NCBI GenBank assembly: GCA_964019425.1
Contig: OZ025787.1
Coordinates: forward strand, 620,001 to 684,000
DNA from: Flectonema sp. DT1601
Taxonomy: Eukaryota; Euglenozoa; Diplonemea; Diplonemida; Diplonemidae
DNA: 64,000 bases
Direction: 5' to 3'
The notes under the pieces are model-generated. The model was not told the origin of the DNA. It saw nothing but the letters and a program-made list of their open reading frames with translations, and ran no database searches. Each line of letters starts with the position of its first letter. Within the stretch, counting starts at the first letter, position 1. The position numbers were made by a program, and so were the translations under genes. Below are positions 24,637 through 36,701 of this stretch, piece after piece.

Positions 24637-27600
24637 ATGCCATGTTTACTTCAATTGATAATCGTATTACTAATAGTACCGTATTCGGTGAATGGAGAAA
24701 ATAGTGTCGGTAGGTGGATTATACTTGTGCGGCAGGGGAGTGATGAAGACGCAGTGGACAGACTGAAGATGGAACTGAAAGGGAAGTTAAGAAAAGAGTT
24801 CTTTATTGGGAGAAATAGAATATTGAGGGCTGTGATGTCTTCTGAAGAATCTGAACAACTTTATCACGACTTCAATGAAGAAATTGAATCAATAGAATAC
24901 GACGCCCAAGTTCGCGTTGCATCACTGACTTGCGGAGATGAACAATCAACATCTTCTACTTCCTGGGGGATTCGTTCTGCGACTTCGAATACAGTTGATG
25001 GTGGGGTACCTTCGACTTTTAGATATAATCAGTCATGGGGTCAGGGTATTGATGTTTATGTTTTAGATTCGGGTGTTGATTGTTCTCACAGTGAGTTAAC
25101 TAATTGTGAATTTGGAACAATCACATCGGAAGCTACCACTAGTGACGATATCCACGGGCACGGAACTCACGTTGCTGGAACCATCGCTGGTCAAGAACAC
25201 GGGATCAGTAGATCTACAAATATAATCTCTGTAAAGGTTATGAATGATAATGGTGGTGGTAGTGTTGGTGACATTGCAGAAGGGATCACCTGGGCTATCG
25301 ATCAGGTTAAACTAAAAACTGGAAGAGCAATTATTCACTTATCTTTGGAAGCTCCCAAATCAGCAATACTTGACAACTCTGTAAACGCTGCATCTGATGA
25401 AGGGATAGTTGTAGTTACATCTGCTGGTAATGGAGGTACAGATGCCTGTAATGTCAGTCCAGGGTCAGCTGTGGAAAGTATTAACGTTGGTAATGCTGGT
25501 ATTGAAGAAAGCCGTGGAGGAACTTTTCAATATTACATAGCCGGACTTTCTAATTGGGGTTCCTGTGTTGATGTTTTCGGACCTGGTAGGTTTATCGCCT
25601 CCGCGAGATCGAATACGATCGATTCTGAATCCACCATGTCTGGTACTTCCATGGCCGCCCCTCACGTCACTGGTGCTGTTGCTGCGTATCTCTCTGACAA
25701 CCCAACAGCCAGCGTTCAGGAAGCTAAGAACTTCATTATTAGTAATTCAGTTATTCGTTCAATGACTTTTGTTAATCGTACTACTGGTGTTCCTGTTAGA
25801 AGCACCCCTTCGGTGAAATTCCTTAATATTCCCTGTGATGGTATGTCTGGTTGCTATTTTATTGAAGCAAGGTGACTTTATAAATTATTATAAATTAACA
25901 AACAGGATCGATACAGGAGAATCCTGTAGGGTACTTAGCCACTGAAAACAACTGTTTTGAAGATTACGAACTTTTTGAAACTGCAACCGGAGCGATTGAC
26001 TGGCCTACGGCGGACGACGTGTACCCAGATAGCCATGAAAAGTGTTGGAAGATATTATGTGAAGGTGAGAGTAGTTATCTTCAATTTCAATGGGACTTAG
26101 ATATTGCATCTGAGGATAAACTGTTGATAGGAAACGAAGTACCTACTTCCGATTATTTGAGAGGATCTCAAGTACTAAGGTTTACTTCAGAAAAAGATGA
26201 AAAAGACTCGAAGCGATACGAAGGGTTTAGTTTAACATATTGGTGTTCAACTCAATTTGCCACACCTCTTCCTACACAAACAGCTTGTACACAATTAGAA
26301 GCAGGTCGAAGTACTAGTACTTTTGCTTATCCAAGTGAGGGTAATTATGAGAACAACCTTGATGTTTGTTTTCAAATTGACTGTTCTGGTGGTCAGGTTG
26401 TTGCTCATTTTAACTACATAGATGTGGAGTTGGGTTCTGATTTCTTTTACATCTATTCAAATAGTCCGAATTCTCATAATAGATTTACTGGGCCTCGCAA
26501 TGCATTTGATGCAACTTATTATGATTATTTAACTATGAAACTTACGTCTGATTCATCCGTACGGAAAAGAGGATTCTCTATCAGATATTCTTGTTCTTAC
26601 ACCAATACACTTACAGTTGGGCCCGAGTTACCTCAAGCACACAATAACACTCACACGATACCTATCGTTACTGATACTTCATCCACAACGAGTGACATCA
26701 TTACATCAACTCTGACAGCTGAAGAATTTACAGCAACGCCGAGTAGCACAACTACTTCAACTGTTGCTGAAACAGCTACGGAGACTGCTGCTGATACAGC
26801 AACTCCAACTGTTGGCACAACTACACAGACTGCTTTTGATACAACAACTCCAACTGTTGGCACAACTACACAGACTGCTGTTGATACAGCAACTCCAACT
26901 GTTGGCACAACTACACAGACTGCTGTTGATACAACAACTCCAACTGTTGGCACAACTACACAGACTGCTGTTGATACAACAACTCCAACTGTTGGCACAA
27001 CTACACAGACTGCTGTTGATACAGCAACTCCTACTGTTGGCACAACTACACAGACTGCTGTTGATACAACAACTCCAACTGTTGGCACAACTACACAGAC
27101 TGCTGTTGATACAGCAACTCCAACTGTTGGCACAACTACACAGACTGCTGTTGATACAGCAACTCCAACTGTTGGCACAACTACACAGACTGCTGTTGAT
27201 ACAACAACTCCAACTGTTGGCACAACTACACAGACTGCTGTTGATACAGCAACTCCTACTGTTGGCACAACTACACAGACTGCTGTTGATACAACAACTC
27301 CAACTGTTGGCACAACTACACAGACTGCTGCTGATACAGCAACTCCTGCTGTTGGCACAACCACACAGACTGCTGCTGATACAACAACTCCAACTGTTGG
27401 CACAACTACACAGACTGCTGCTGATACAGCAACTCCAACTGTTGGCACAACCACACAGACTGCTGTTGATACAGCAACTGCTGCTGTTGGCACAACTACA
27501 CAGACTGCTGTTGATACAGCAACTTCAACTGTTGGCACAACTACACGGACTGCTGCTGATACAACAACTCCTACTGTTGGCACAACCACACAGACTGCTG

Positions 27601-30600
27601 CTGATACAGCAACTCCAACTGTTGGCACAACGACATGGACTGCTGCTGATACAACAACTCCAACTGTTGGCACAACTACACAGACTGCTGCTGATACAGC
27701 AACTCCAACTGTTGGCACAACCACACAGACTGCTGTTGATACAGCAACTGCTGCTGTTGGCACAACTACACAGACTGCTGTTGATACAGCAACTTCAACT
27801 GTTGGCACAACTACACGGACTGCTGCTGATACAGCAACTCCTACTGTTGGCACAACCACACAGACTGCTGCTGATACAACAACTCCAACTGTTGGCACAA
27901 CCACACAGACTGCTGCTGATACAACAACTCCAACTGTTGGCACAACCACACAGACTGCTGCTGATACAGCAACTGTTAATACAGCAACTCCAACTGTTGG
28001 CACAACCACACGGACTGCTGCTGATACAACAACTCCAACTGTTGGCACAAGCACACAGACTGCTGCTGATACAGCAACTCCTACTGTTGGCACAACTACA
28101 CAGACTGCTGCTGATACAACAACTCCAACTGTTGGCACAACCACACAGACTGCTGCTGATACAGCAACTGTTAATACAGCAACTCCAACTGTTGGCACAA
28201 CCACACAGACTGCTGCTGATACAGCAACTGTTAATACAGCAACTCCAACTGTTGGCACAACTACACAGACTGCTGTTGATACAACAACTCCAACTGTTGG
28301 CACAACTACACAGACTGCTGTTGATACAACAACTCCAACTGTTGGCACAACTACACAGACTGCTGCTGATACAGCAACTGTTAATACAGCAACTCCAACT
28401 GTTGGCACAACTACACAGACTGCTGCTGATACAACAACTCCAACTGTTGGCACAACTACACAGACTGCTGTTGATACAACAACTCCAACTGTTGGCACAA
28501 CTACACAGACTGCTGCTGATACAACAACTCCAACTGTTGGCACAACTACACAGACTGCTGTTGATACAACAACTCCTACTGTTGGCACAACTACACAGAC
28601 TGCTGCTGATACAACAACTCCAACTGTTGGCACAACTACACAGACTGCTGTTGATACAACAACTCCAACTGTTGGCACAACTACACAGACTGCGGTTGAT
28701 ACAACAACTCCAACTGTTGGCACAACTACACAGACTGCTGTTGATACAACAACTCCTACTGTTGGCACAACTACACAGACTGCTGCTGATACAACAACTC
28801 CAACTGTTGGCACAACTACACAGACTGCTGTTGATACAGCAACTCCAACTGTTGGCACAACCACACAGACTGCTGTTAATACAGCAACTGTTAATACAGC
28901 AACTCCAAATGTTGGCACAACCACACAGACTGCTGTTAATACAGCAACTGTTAATACAGCAACTCCAACTGTTGGCACAACTACACAGACTGCTGCTGAT
29001 ACAGCAACTGTTAATACAGCAACTCCAACTGTTGGCACAACTACACAGACTGCTGCTGATACAACAACTCCAACTGTTGGCACAACTACACAGACTGCTG
29101 TTGATACAACAACTCCAACTGTTGGCACAACTACACAGACTGCTGTTGATACAACAACTCCAACTGTTGGCACAACTACACAGACTGCTGTTGATACAGC
29201 AACTCCTACTGTTGGCACAACTACACAGACTGCTGTTGATACAGCAACTCCAACTGTTGGCACAACTACACAGACTGCTGTTGATACAGCAACTCCAACT
29301 GTTGGCACAACCACACAGACTGCTGTTAATACAGCAACTGTTAATACAGCAACTCCAAATGTTGGCACAACCACACAGACTGCTGTTAATACAGCAACTG
29401 TTAATACAGCAACTCCAACTGTTGGCACAACTACACAGACTGCTGTTGATACAGCAACTCCAACTGTTGGCACAACTACACAGACTGCTGTTGATACAGC
29501 AACTCCAACTGTTGGCACAACTACACAGACTGCTGTTGATACAACAACTCCAACTGTTGGCACAACTACACAGACTGCTGTTGATACAGCAACTCCTACT
29601 GTTGGCACAACTACACAGACTGCTGTTGATACAACAACTCCAACTGTTGGCACAACTACACAGACTGCTGCTGATACAGCAACTCCTGCTGTTGGCACAA
29701 CCACACAGACTGCTGCTGATACAACAACTCCAACTGTTGGCACAACTACACAGACTGCTGCTGATACAGCAACTCCAACTGTTGGCACAACCACACAGAC
29801 TGCTGTTGATACAGCAACTGCTGCTGTTGGCACAACTACACAGACTGCTGTTGATACAGCAACTTCAACTGTTGGCACAACTACACGGACTGCTGCTGAT
29901 ACAACAACTCCTACTGTTGGCACAACCACACAGACTGCTGCTGATACAGCAACTCCAACTGTTGGCACAACGACATGGACTGCTGCTGATACAACAACTC
30001 CAACTGTTGGCACAACTACACAGACTGCTGCTGATACAGCAACTCCAACTGTTGGCACAACCACACAGACTGCTGTTGATACAGCAACTGCTGCTGTTGG
30101 CACAACTACACAGACTGCTGTTGATACAGCAACTTCAACTGTTGGCACAACTACACGGACTGCTGCTGATACAGCAACTCCTACTGTTGGCACAACCACA
30201 CAGACTGCTGCTGATACAACAACTCCAACTGTTGGCACAACCACACAGACTGCTGCTGATACAACAACTCCAACTGTTGGCACAACCACACAGACTGCTG
30301 CTGATACAGCAACTGTTAATACAGCAACTCCAACTGTTGGCACAACCACACGGACTGCTGCTGATACAACAACTCCAACTGTTGGCACAAGCACACAGAC
30401 TGCTGCTGATACAGCAACTCCTACTGTTGGCACAACTACACAGACTGCTGCTGATACAACAACTCCAACTGTTGGCACAACCACACAGACTGCTGCTGAT
30501 ACAGCAACTGTTAATACAGCAACTCCAACTGTTGGCACAACCACACAGACTGCTGCTGATACAGCAACTGTTAATACAGCAACTCCAACTGTTGGCACAA

Positions 30601-33600
30601 CTACACAGACTGCTGTTGATACAACAACTCCAACTGTTGGCACAACTACACAGACTGCTGTTGATACAACAACTCCAACTGTTGGCACAACTACACAGAC
30701 TGCTGCTGATACAGCAACTGTTAATACAGCAACTCCAACTGTTGGCACAACTACACAGACTGCTGCTGATACAACAACTCCAACTGTTGGCACAACTACA
30801 CAGACTGCTGTTGATACAACAACTCCAACTGTTGGCACAACTACACAGACTGCTGCTGATACAACAACTCCAACTGTTGGCACAACTACACAGACTGCTG
30901 TTGATACAACAACTCCTACTGTTGGCACAACTACACAGACTGCTGCTGATACAACAACTCCAACTGTTGGCACAACTACACAGACTGCTGTTGATACAAC
31001 AACTCCAACTGTTGGCACAACTACACAGACTGCGGTTGATACAACAACTCCAACTGTTGGCACAACTACACAGACTGCTGTTGATACAACAACTCCTACT
31101 GTTGGCACAACTACACAGACTGCTGCTGATACAACAACTCCAACTGTTGGCACAACTACACAGACTGCTGTTGATACAGCAACTCCAACTGTTGGCACAA
31201 CCACACAGACTGCTGTTAATACAGCAACTGTTAATACAGCAACTCCAAATGTTGGCACAACCACACAGACTGCTGTTAATACAGCAACTGTTAATACAGC
31301 AACTCCAACTGTTGGCACAACTACACAGACTGCTGCTGATACAGCAACTGTTAATACAGCAACTCCAACTGTTGGCACAACTACACAGACTGCTGCTGAT
31401 ACAACAACTCCAACTGTTGGCACAACTACACAGACTGCTGTTGATACAACAACTCCAACTGTTGGCACAACTACACAGACTGCTGTTGATACAACAACTC
31501 CAACTGTTGGCACAACTACACAGACTGCTGTTGATACAGCAACTCCTACTGTTGGCACAACTACACAGACTGCTGTTGATACAGCAACTCCAACTGTTGG
31601 CACAACTACACAGACTGCTGTTGATACAGCAACTCCAACTGTTGGCACAACCACACAGACTGCTGTTAATACAGCAACTGTTAATACAGCAACTCCAAAT
31701 GTTGGCACAACCACACAGACTGCTGTTAATACAGCAACTGTTAATACAGCAACTCCAACTGTTGGCACAACTACACAGACTGCTGTTGATACAGCAACTC
31801 CAACTGTTGGCACAACCACACAGACTGCTGCTGATACGGCAACTCCAACTGTTGGCACAACCACACAGACTGCTGTTAATACAGCAACTGTTAATACAGC
31901 AACTCCAACTGTTGGCACAACTACACAGACTGCTGTTGATACAGCAACTCCAACTGTTGGCACAACCACACAGACTGCTGCTGATACGGCAACTCCAACT
32001 GTTGGCACAACCACACAGACTGCTGTTAATACAGCAACTGTTAATACAGCAACTCCAACTGTTGGCACAACTACACAGACTGCTGTTGATACAGCAACTT
32101 CAACTGTTGGCACAACTGCACAGACTGCTGCTGATACAGCAACTCCTACTGTTGGCACAACCACACGGACTGCTGATGATACAACAACTCCAACTGTTGG
32201 CACAACTACACAGACTGCTGTTGATACAACAACTCCAACTGTTGGCACAACTACACAGACTGCTGTTGATACAGCAACTCCTACTGTTGGCACAACTACA
32301 CAGACTGCTGTTGATACAGCAACTCCAACTGTTGGCACAACTACACAGACTGCTGTTGATACAGCAACTCCAACTGTTGGCACAACTACACAGACTGCTG
32401 TTGATACAGCAACTCCAACTGTTGGCACAACCACACAGACTGCTGTTAAAACAGCAACTGTTAATACAGCAACTCCAAATGTTGGCACAACCACACAGAC
32501 TGCTGTTAATACAGCAACTGTTAATACAGCAACTCCAACTGTTGGCACAACTACACAGACTGCTGTTGATACAGCAACTCCAACTGTTGGCACAACCACA
32601 CAGACTGCTGCTGATACGGCAACTCCAACTGTTGGCACAACCACACAGACTGCTGTTAATACAGCAACTGTTAATACAGCAACTCCAACTGTTGGCACAA
32701 CTACACAGACTGCTGTTGATACAGCAACTTCAACTGTTGGCACAACTGCACAGACTGCTGCTGATACAGCAACTCCTACTGTTGGCACAACCACACGGAC
32801 TGCTGATGATACAACAACTCCAACTGTTGGCACAACTACACAGACTGCTGCTGATACAGCAACTCCTGCTGTTGGCACAACTACACAGACTGCTGCTGAC
32901 ACAGCAACTCCTACTGTTGATGGTACAAGGACCGCAGCTGCTGAAGCAACAGCTCCAACTGTTGGAACAACTACGCAGACTGCTGCTAGCACATTAACTA
33001 AAACTATTGCTGATGAAAAAACCCCAACTGCTGTAACAACTATAGTGACACCCAGTTTGATTACTACTCACTCGTTGTCTTCAGTTGTTAGCAGCACTGT
33101 AACTAATGATGGAGAGACATCGAATGGCAGCATCACATCATCTCTGCCAGCAACTGAATTAACATCAACAACGAGTAGCAGCATCACATGGACCGCTCCT
33201 CGCAGTATCAGCGCCACTACAGATATCACGAAAACGTTTTCTCGTAGTGTCACTAGTGATGCCACAATCACACCGATTGCGGATATTGCAACCGAGACAC
33301 TGACGATGGATGTTATCGTTGTGCGTGGTGTTTTCAACAGCGGGAACTGCATTACGTTTCTGTCCAGTGCGAAACTGATTGCAGATTTCGAAGACATAAC
33401 AAAAGAAGTTCTGAAAGTTGTGAAGGCTGCATTCTCATATGAGTGTGGGAGTGTAATATTTGAAGTCACTGTACCCCTTCGTAACCTTACTGAGAGTTCT
33501 CGATTGACGAAGCTGACCGAGAGCAAGGATTTTGAAAGTGAATTAGATTCGAAACTCCGAGAAACCAAAAACAGAGACTTACTAAACACTCTTGGATTAC

Positions 33601-33770
33601 TAACAAATGATATCCCAATCCCTACTCCGATGACTCCGACTGATGATCAGTTGGATACTTCTTTGATTATATTAGTAATTGTAGGTGGGGTCGTTGTGGT
33701 GACCCTCATCATTCTAATTCTGTGGAGATCGTATAGAAGGTCTCGTCGAAAAGCTCAATTACCAACTTAG
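24637..33770 (+). CDS. Surface subtilisin-CUB-mucin protein C (largest copy)
   Basis: Exons 24637-25840 and 25906-33770 give 3,022 residues. It begins MPCLLQLIIVLL where the other copies have MRCLLQ, then the propeptide and the catalytic residues D144, H178, N265 and S338 at the same positions as in A. The catalytic domain and CUB1 follow copy B (FGPGRFIASARSN, DLDIASEDKLLIGNE), but CUB2 is nearly identical to copy D (CSGGQVVAHFNYIDVELGSD), so the gene is a mosaic. The stalk is the longest in the array, about 6.1 kb, and contains a 2.34-kb internal tandem duplication. The juxtamembrane domain, TM and tail match B. Role as for A: predicted type I surface protease. Confidence 0.85.
26790..32990 (+). 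repeat. Coding 45-bp repeats of gene C stalk, with a 2,340-bp super-repeat
   Basis: About 135 units of the 15-residue GTTTQTA-DTATPTV type, some carrying a 15-bp extra piece encoding ATVNT. A block from about 27,071 to 29,410 is followed directly by a second copy, about 29,411 to 31,750; in every line compared the two read the same, with identity running on to about 31,816. Smaller period-150 and roughly 600-bp duplications follow between 31,770 and 32,860. Confidence 0.95.
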
Positions 33771-36701
33771 AGACGAGCCGCTATGAAAAAGAATATAGAG
33801 TTCGTTAGTTTAGCATCTCATTTCAATCGCTCATATCTGTGACTCACTATCAGTCACTCATAATTAGTGGCAGACCTGCCAGTACTGTTTTTTTCTGCCT
33901 TTAAAAAGTATTGTAAGAGCCAAGAAATTTGACTACACACGTAAACCTGCTTAAGTCAGTTCACGGTTTCGTTGCACAAGCAAAAACCAAACATCGAATC
34001 ATTCTGTGTAGTCAGTTCTATTTTTTTATAATTATTATTTTTTATATTTGTGCATCTACGTGTTTTCTCCCTTTTCCTTTTCTCTAATCGAGCGTCAACT
34101 AAACCAAACTAACTTCTTTCTTTTAGGTGAAATCGGTTTCAAAAAGCAAAAACGTTTTGTATGTTCGTAAAGGGTTTTCTGATCTGACTAGCAGCCCTAT
34201 GTAAGTGATTCTTTAACCCCATTGTTGCCTCGGAATTACCAAACTAAATCAAAGGCTCAAAGGCTCAATTGTATTTTTATTTGTACCGCCGTATTCAGTT
34301 CGGAGACGAAACTATTCAGATTGAAAGCAGCCGTTATTTCTAATGGTTAAAGTTATTGATTTATTTTCCACCTTGTGACGAGATTCTGTCGTCGTTCAAC
34401 GAAATATCAGGCAATAATCTGAATAGTTTTTTTTTTTTAAATTTGTGACTCATTTTTTACGTGTGACGAAATAATCTTTTTTTTTGAGTTATCTGTGACA
34501 ACAAGTTATCTCAATTTCATCACACGCGTTAGAAAAAACTGATCTTCCCTGACTGTGGCTAACTGCCTAATATTCTTTTTATATTTTTCTTTTGTACCGA
34601 CGAAGTCGGAGAAGAAACTATTCAGATTGAAAGCCGTTATTTCTAATGGTCAAAGTTATTGATTTATTTTCCCGACAGGATTCTATCTGCGTTCAAGGAA
34701 ATATAACGATAGGGTTAATCTGAGGGTTTTTTTTGTTGCTCCCCAGTTTTTGTCGAACTGGAAGGCATTCTGACAGTGTCAGTTTGCAACAAAATCAAAC
34801 AAACAAAAATCTTTATTAGCTGTGTGTGAATCTTATTACTACTCAGCCAGTAGACAGAACCTACATCGTCAAGTCAGCTATCAATCGCTTCTCTCCCAAG
34901 TTATTTTTAGTCATATCGTAAATGACTTCTCAAGCGACGAATCTCTCTGTTCTCCGAGCTGTGCTATTGACTAAAAAGGTTTTTGTTCTCAACAAACAAC
35001 GTCTTCTGGTCAATGGGACAAAAAATGTAATTTTCCCTTTTATCTTTTTTTTTTTTCTAAACGTATCTTTTCTTTGATTAACGACTACGAATATTTTTTT
35101 TCAGTCAAATACTTGATATTAATCTTGTTTTTAATACCTAAAGTTGTTACTGTTTTTGTATTGGTCCGGCGCAGTTATGACCTTAAACTGACTGTCATCT
35201 TACCTGATCCTTTTGGTTTTCATTTCTTGCTGAGTGATATGGCTATGTGCTGCCCAAATCTTTTGTGGTACATTTCTAAAGCTTTTCGGTAAGCCCACAG
35301 TACACTTATAATGCTTGGACAACTGGGGGTGAACGATCCTCGGTACTGTTCCGGGGTTTTCTATTTTCTTTCGTGGAGTGTGGGCATATGGCACATGTGG
35401 TCGTATTATAAAGAAAGATGTATATGAAAGAAAGAAGATTTTTTATTTTTTTCACCTTCCCCCCACTCCCAGATCATTTCTCTTTTATTTTATTTAGTTG
35501 TTTACAACCTATTAGCCTCTGGGCAAGGTAGAGGTTGGAAGTCGATCACTTCCAGCCAATACTATGAAACTACAATCTTCGCGATTGGGTCCTTACTGAT
35601 GCGGGCTACCCAGACCCCTCGTAGTCATCAGTTTGTATTTTGCTAACTAACTAACACCCATGTGCCGAAAGAAGCGTCTTCGTTCGTCTGGCGGTGCCCC
35701 GAGTCTCGGACACCTCTATAGAGTACTGTCTGAGCATGAGTGGAACCTTTTTATTTTCTTATTATTCATCCCCCATAAACATAACTCAGCCCCACTCATT
35801 TTGTTGGTATTCCGCGTTCACTGATATATTTATATAGGGGGACTGTGTTAAATGGTGGAAGAAATAACCATGTTGACGTGGTTCCCTTGGCTGAGAAGGG
35901 CAAACGCGATGAGTAGGACAGGCCTGACACCGCAGTGTCCCCCTTACTTTCTTTCGCTGAAGAGGGCTGGGTAAGGGGAATGGTCCGAAGAAAGATTGTT
36001 TTTAATCTTAGCCCGAAACCAACTTGTTTGTTGTCCTACGAAATTTTGCCTTTTTTTTGATTAACTGTCACTGATAATTATTAATACTAACTAACTAACT
36101 TTTCTTTGATACTAACTTTTCTTTGATTAACGACTACGAATATTTTTTTCCAGTCAAGTACTTGATATTAATCTTGTTTTTAATACCTAAAGTTGTTACT
36201 GTTTTTGTATTGTCAAAGTTTCACCCCCAGTTTTTGGAAGGCATCCTGACAATAGCAGTTTGCAACAAAATCGAATGAACAAAAATCTTTGTTCGCTGTG
36301 TGTGAATCTTATTAGTAGACAAAACCTACATCGTCAAGTCAGCTATCAATAGTTTCTCTCCCCAGCTATTTTTATTCATATCGTAAATGACTTCTCAAGC
36401 GACGGATCTCTCTGTTCTCCGAGCTGTGCTATTGACTAAAAAGGTTTTGTTCTCAACAGACACGTATAGTGATGTGTTCATACAAATTGCAGGGACCAGT
36501 GTTACACTATAGTCATTTCTCTTTGAATTGATTTGGTATTGTTTCATTCATTTGCGAACTGTACATACAAATACTCTCACCATTACAGATTGATTAATTC
36601 ATGGTGTGGAATCTGATGACCAATGAGGTAAAAGTGTATAGTTAGTTTTATAATTTCAAAAAGTATTTTCTCACCAGGACAGTCATCACTATCCATAGAG
36701 A
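33771..36701. repeat. C-D spacer with shared modules and a foreign-looking insert
   Basis: The first 1.3 kb repeat the B-C spacer, including two ATTCAGATTGAAAGC copies (about 34,315 and 34,620) and an upstream module (34,760-34,995). A unique segment (about 35,164-36,116) follows, flanked by two copies of a roughly 96-bp sequence (35,068-35,163 and 36,117-36,212). Another upstream module (36,236-36,460), the same fusion joint as in B-C, and the 5'-UTR intron 36628-36677 complete it. No protein gene is supported. Confidence 0.75.
35164..36116. other. Hairpin-rich unique insert in the C-D spacer
   Basis: About 950 bp found only in this spacer. It contains a run of stable inverted repeats: GGTTGGAAGT-loop-ACTTCCAGCC (35,533-35,557, ten pairs with one G-U), GGTG..CCGAG-T-CTCGG..CACC (35,693-35,714), CCCTT-loop-AAGGG (35,884-35,900) and GACAC-CGCA-GTGTC (35,926-35,939). 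No open frame of interest is present. It may be a structured RNA locus or a non-autonomous element; the sequence does not match a class I recognise. Confidence 0.45.

Noticed and set aside
26651-32997. Frames of over 2,000 residues, minus and second plus, over gene C
   Set aside because: Same reason as for gene B; kept only as a note on multi-frame openness.
35068-36212. The 96-bp flanking copies as a target-site duplication or LTRs
   Set aside because: Too long for a target duplication, no LTR end signals, and both copies are ordinary array-spacer sequence.
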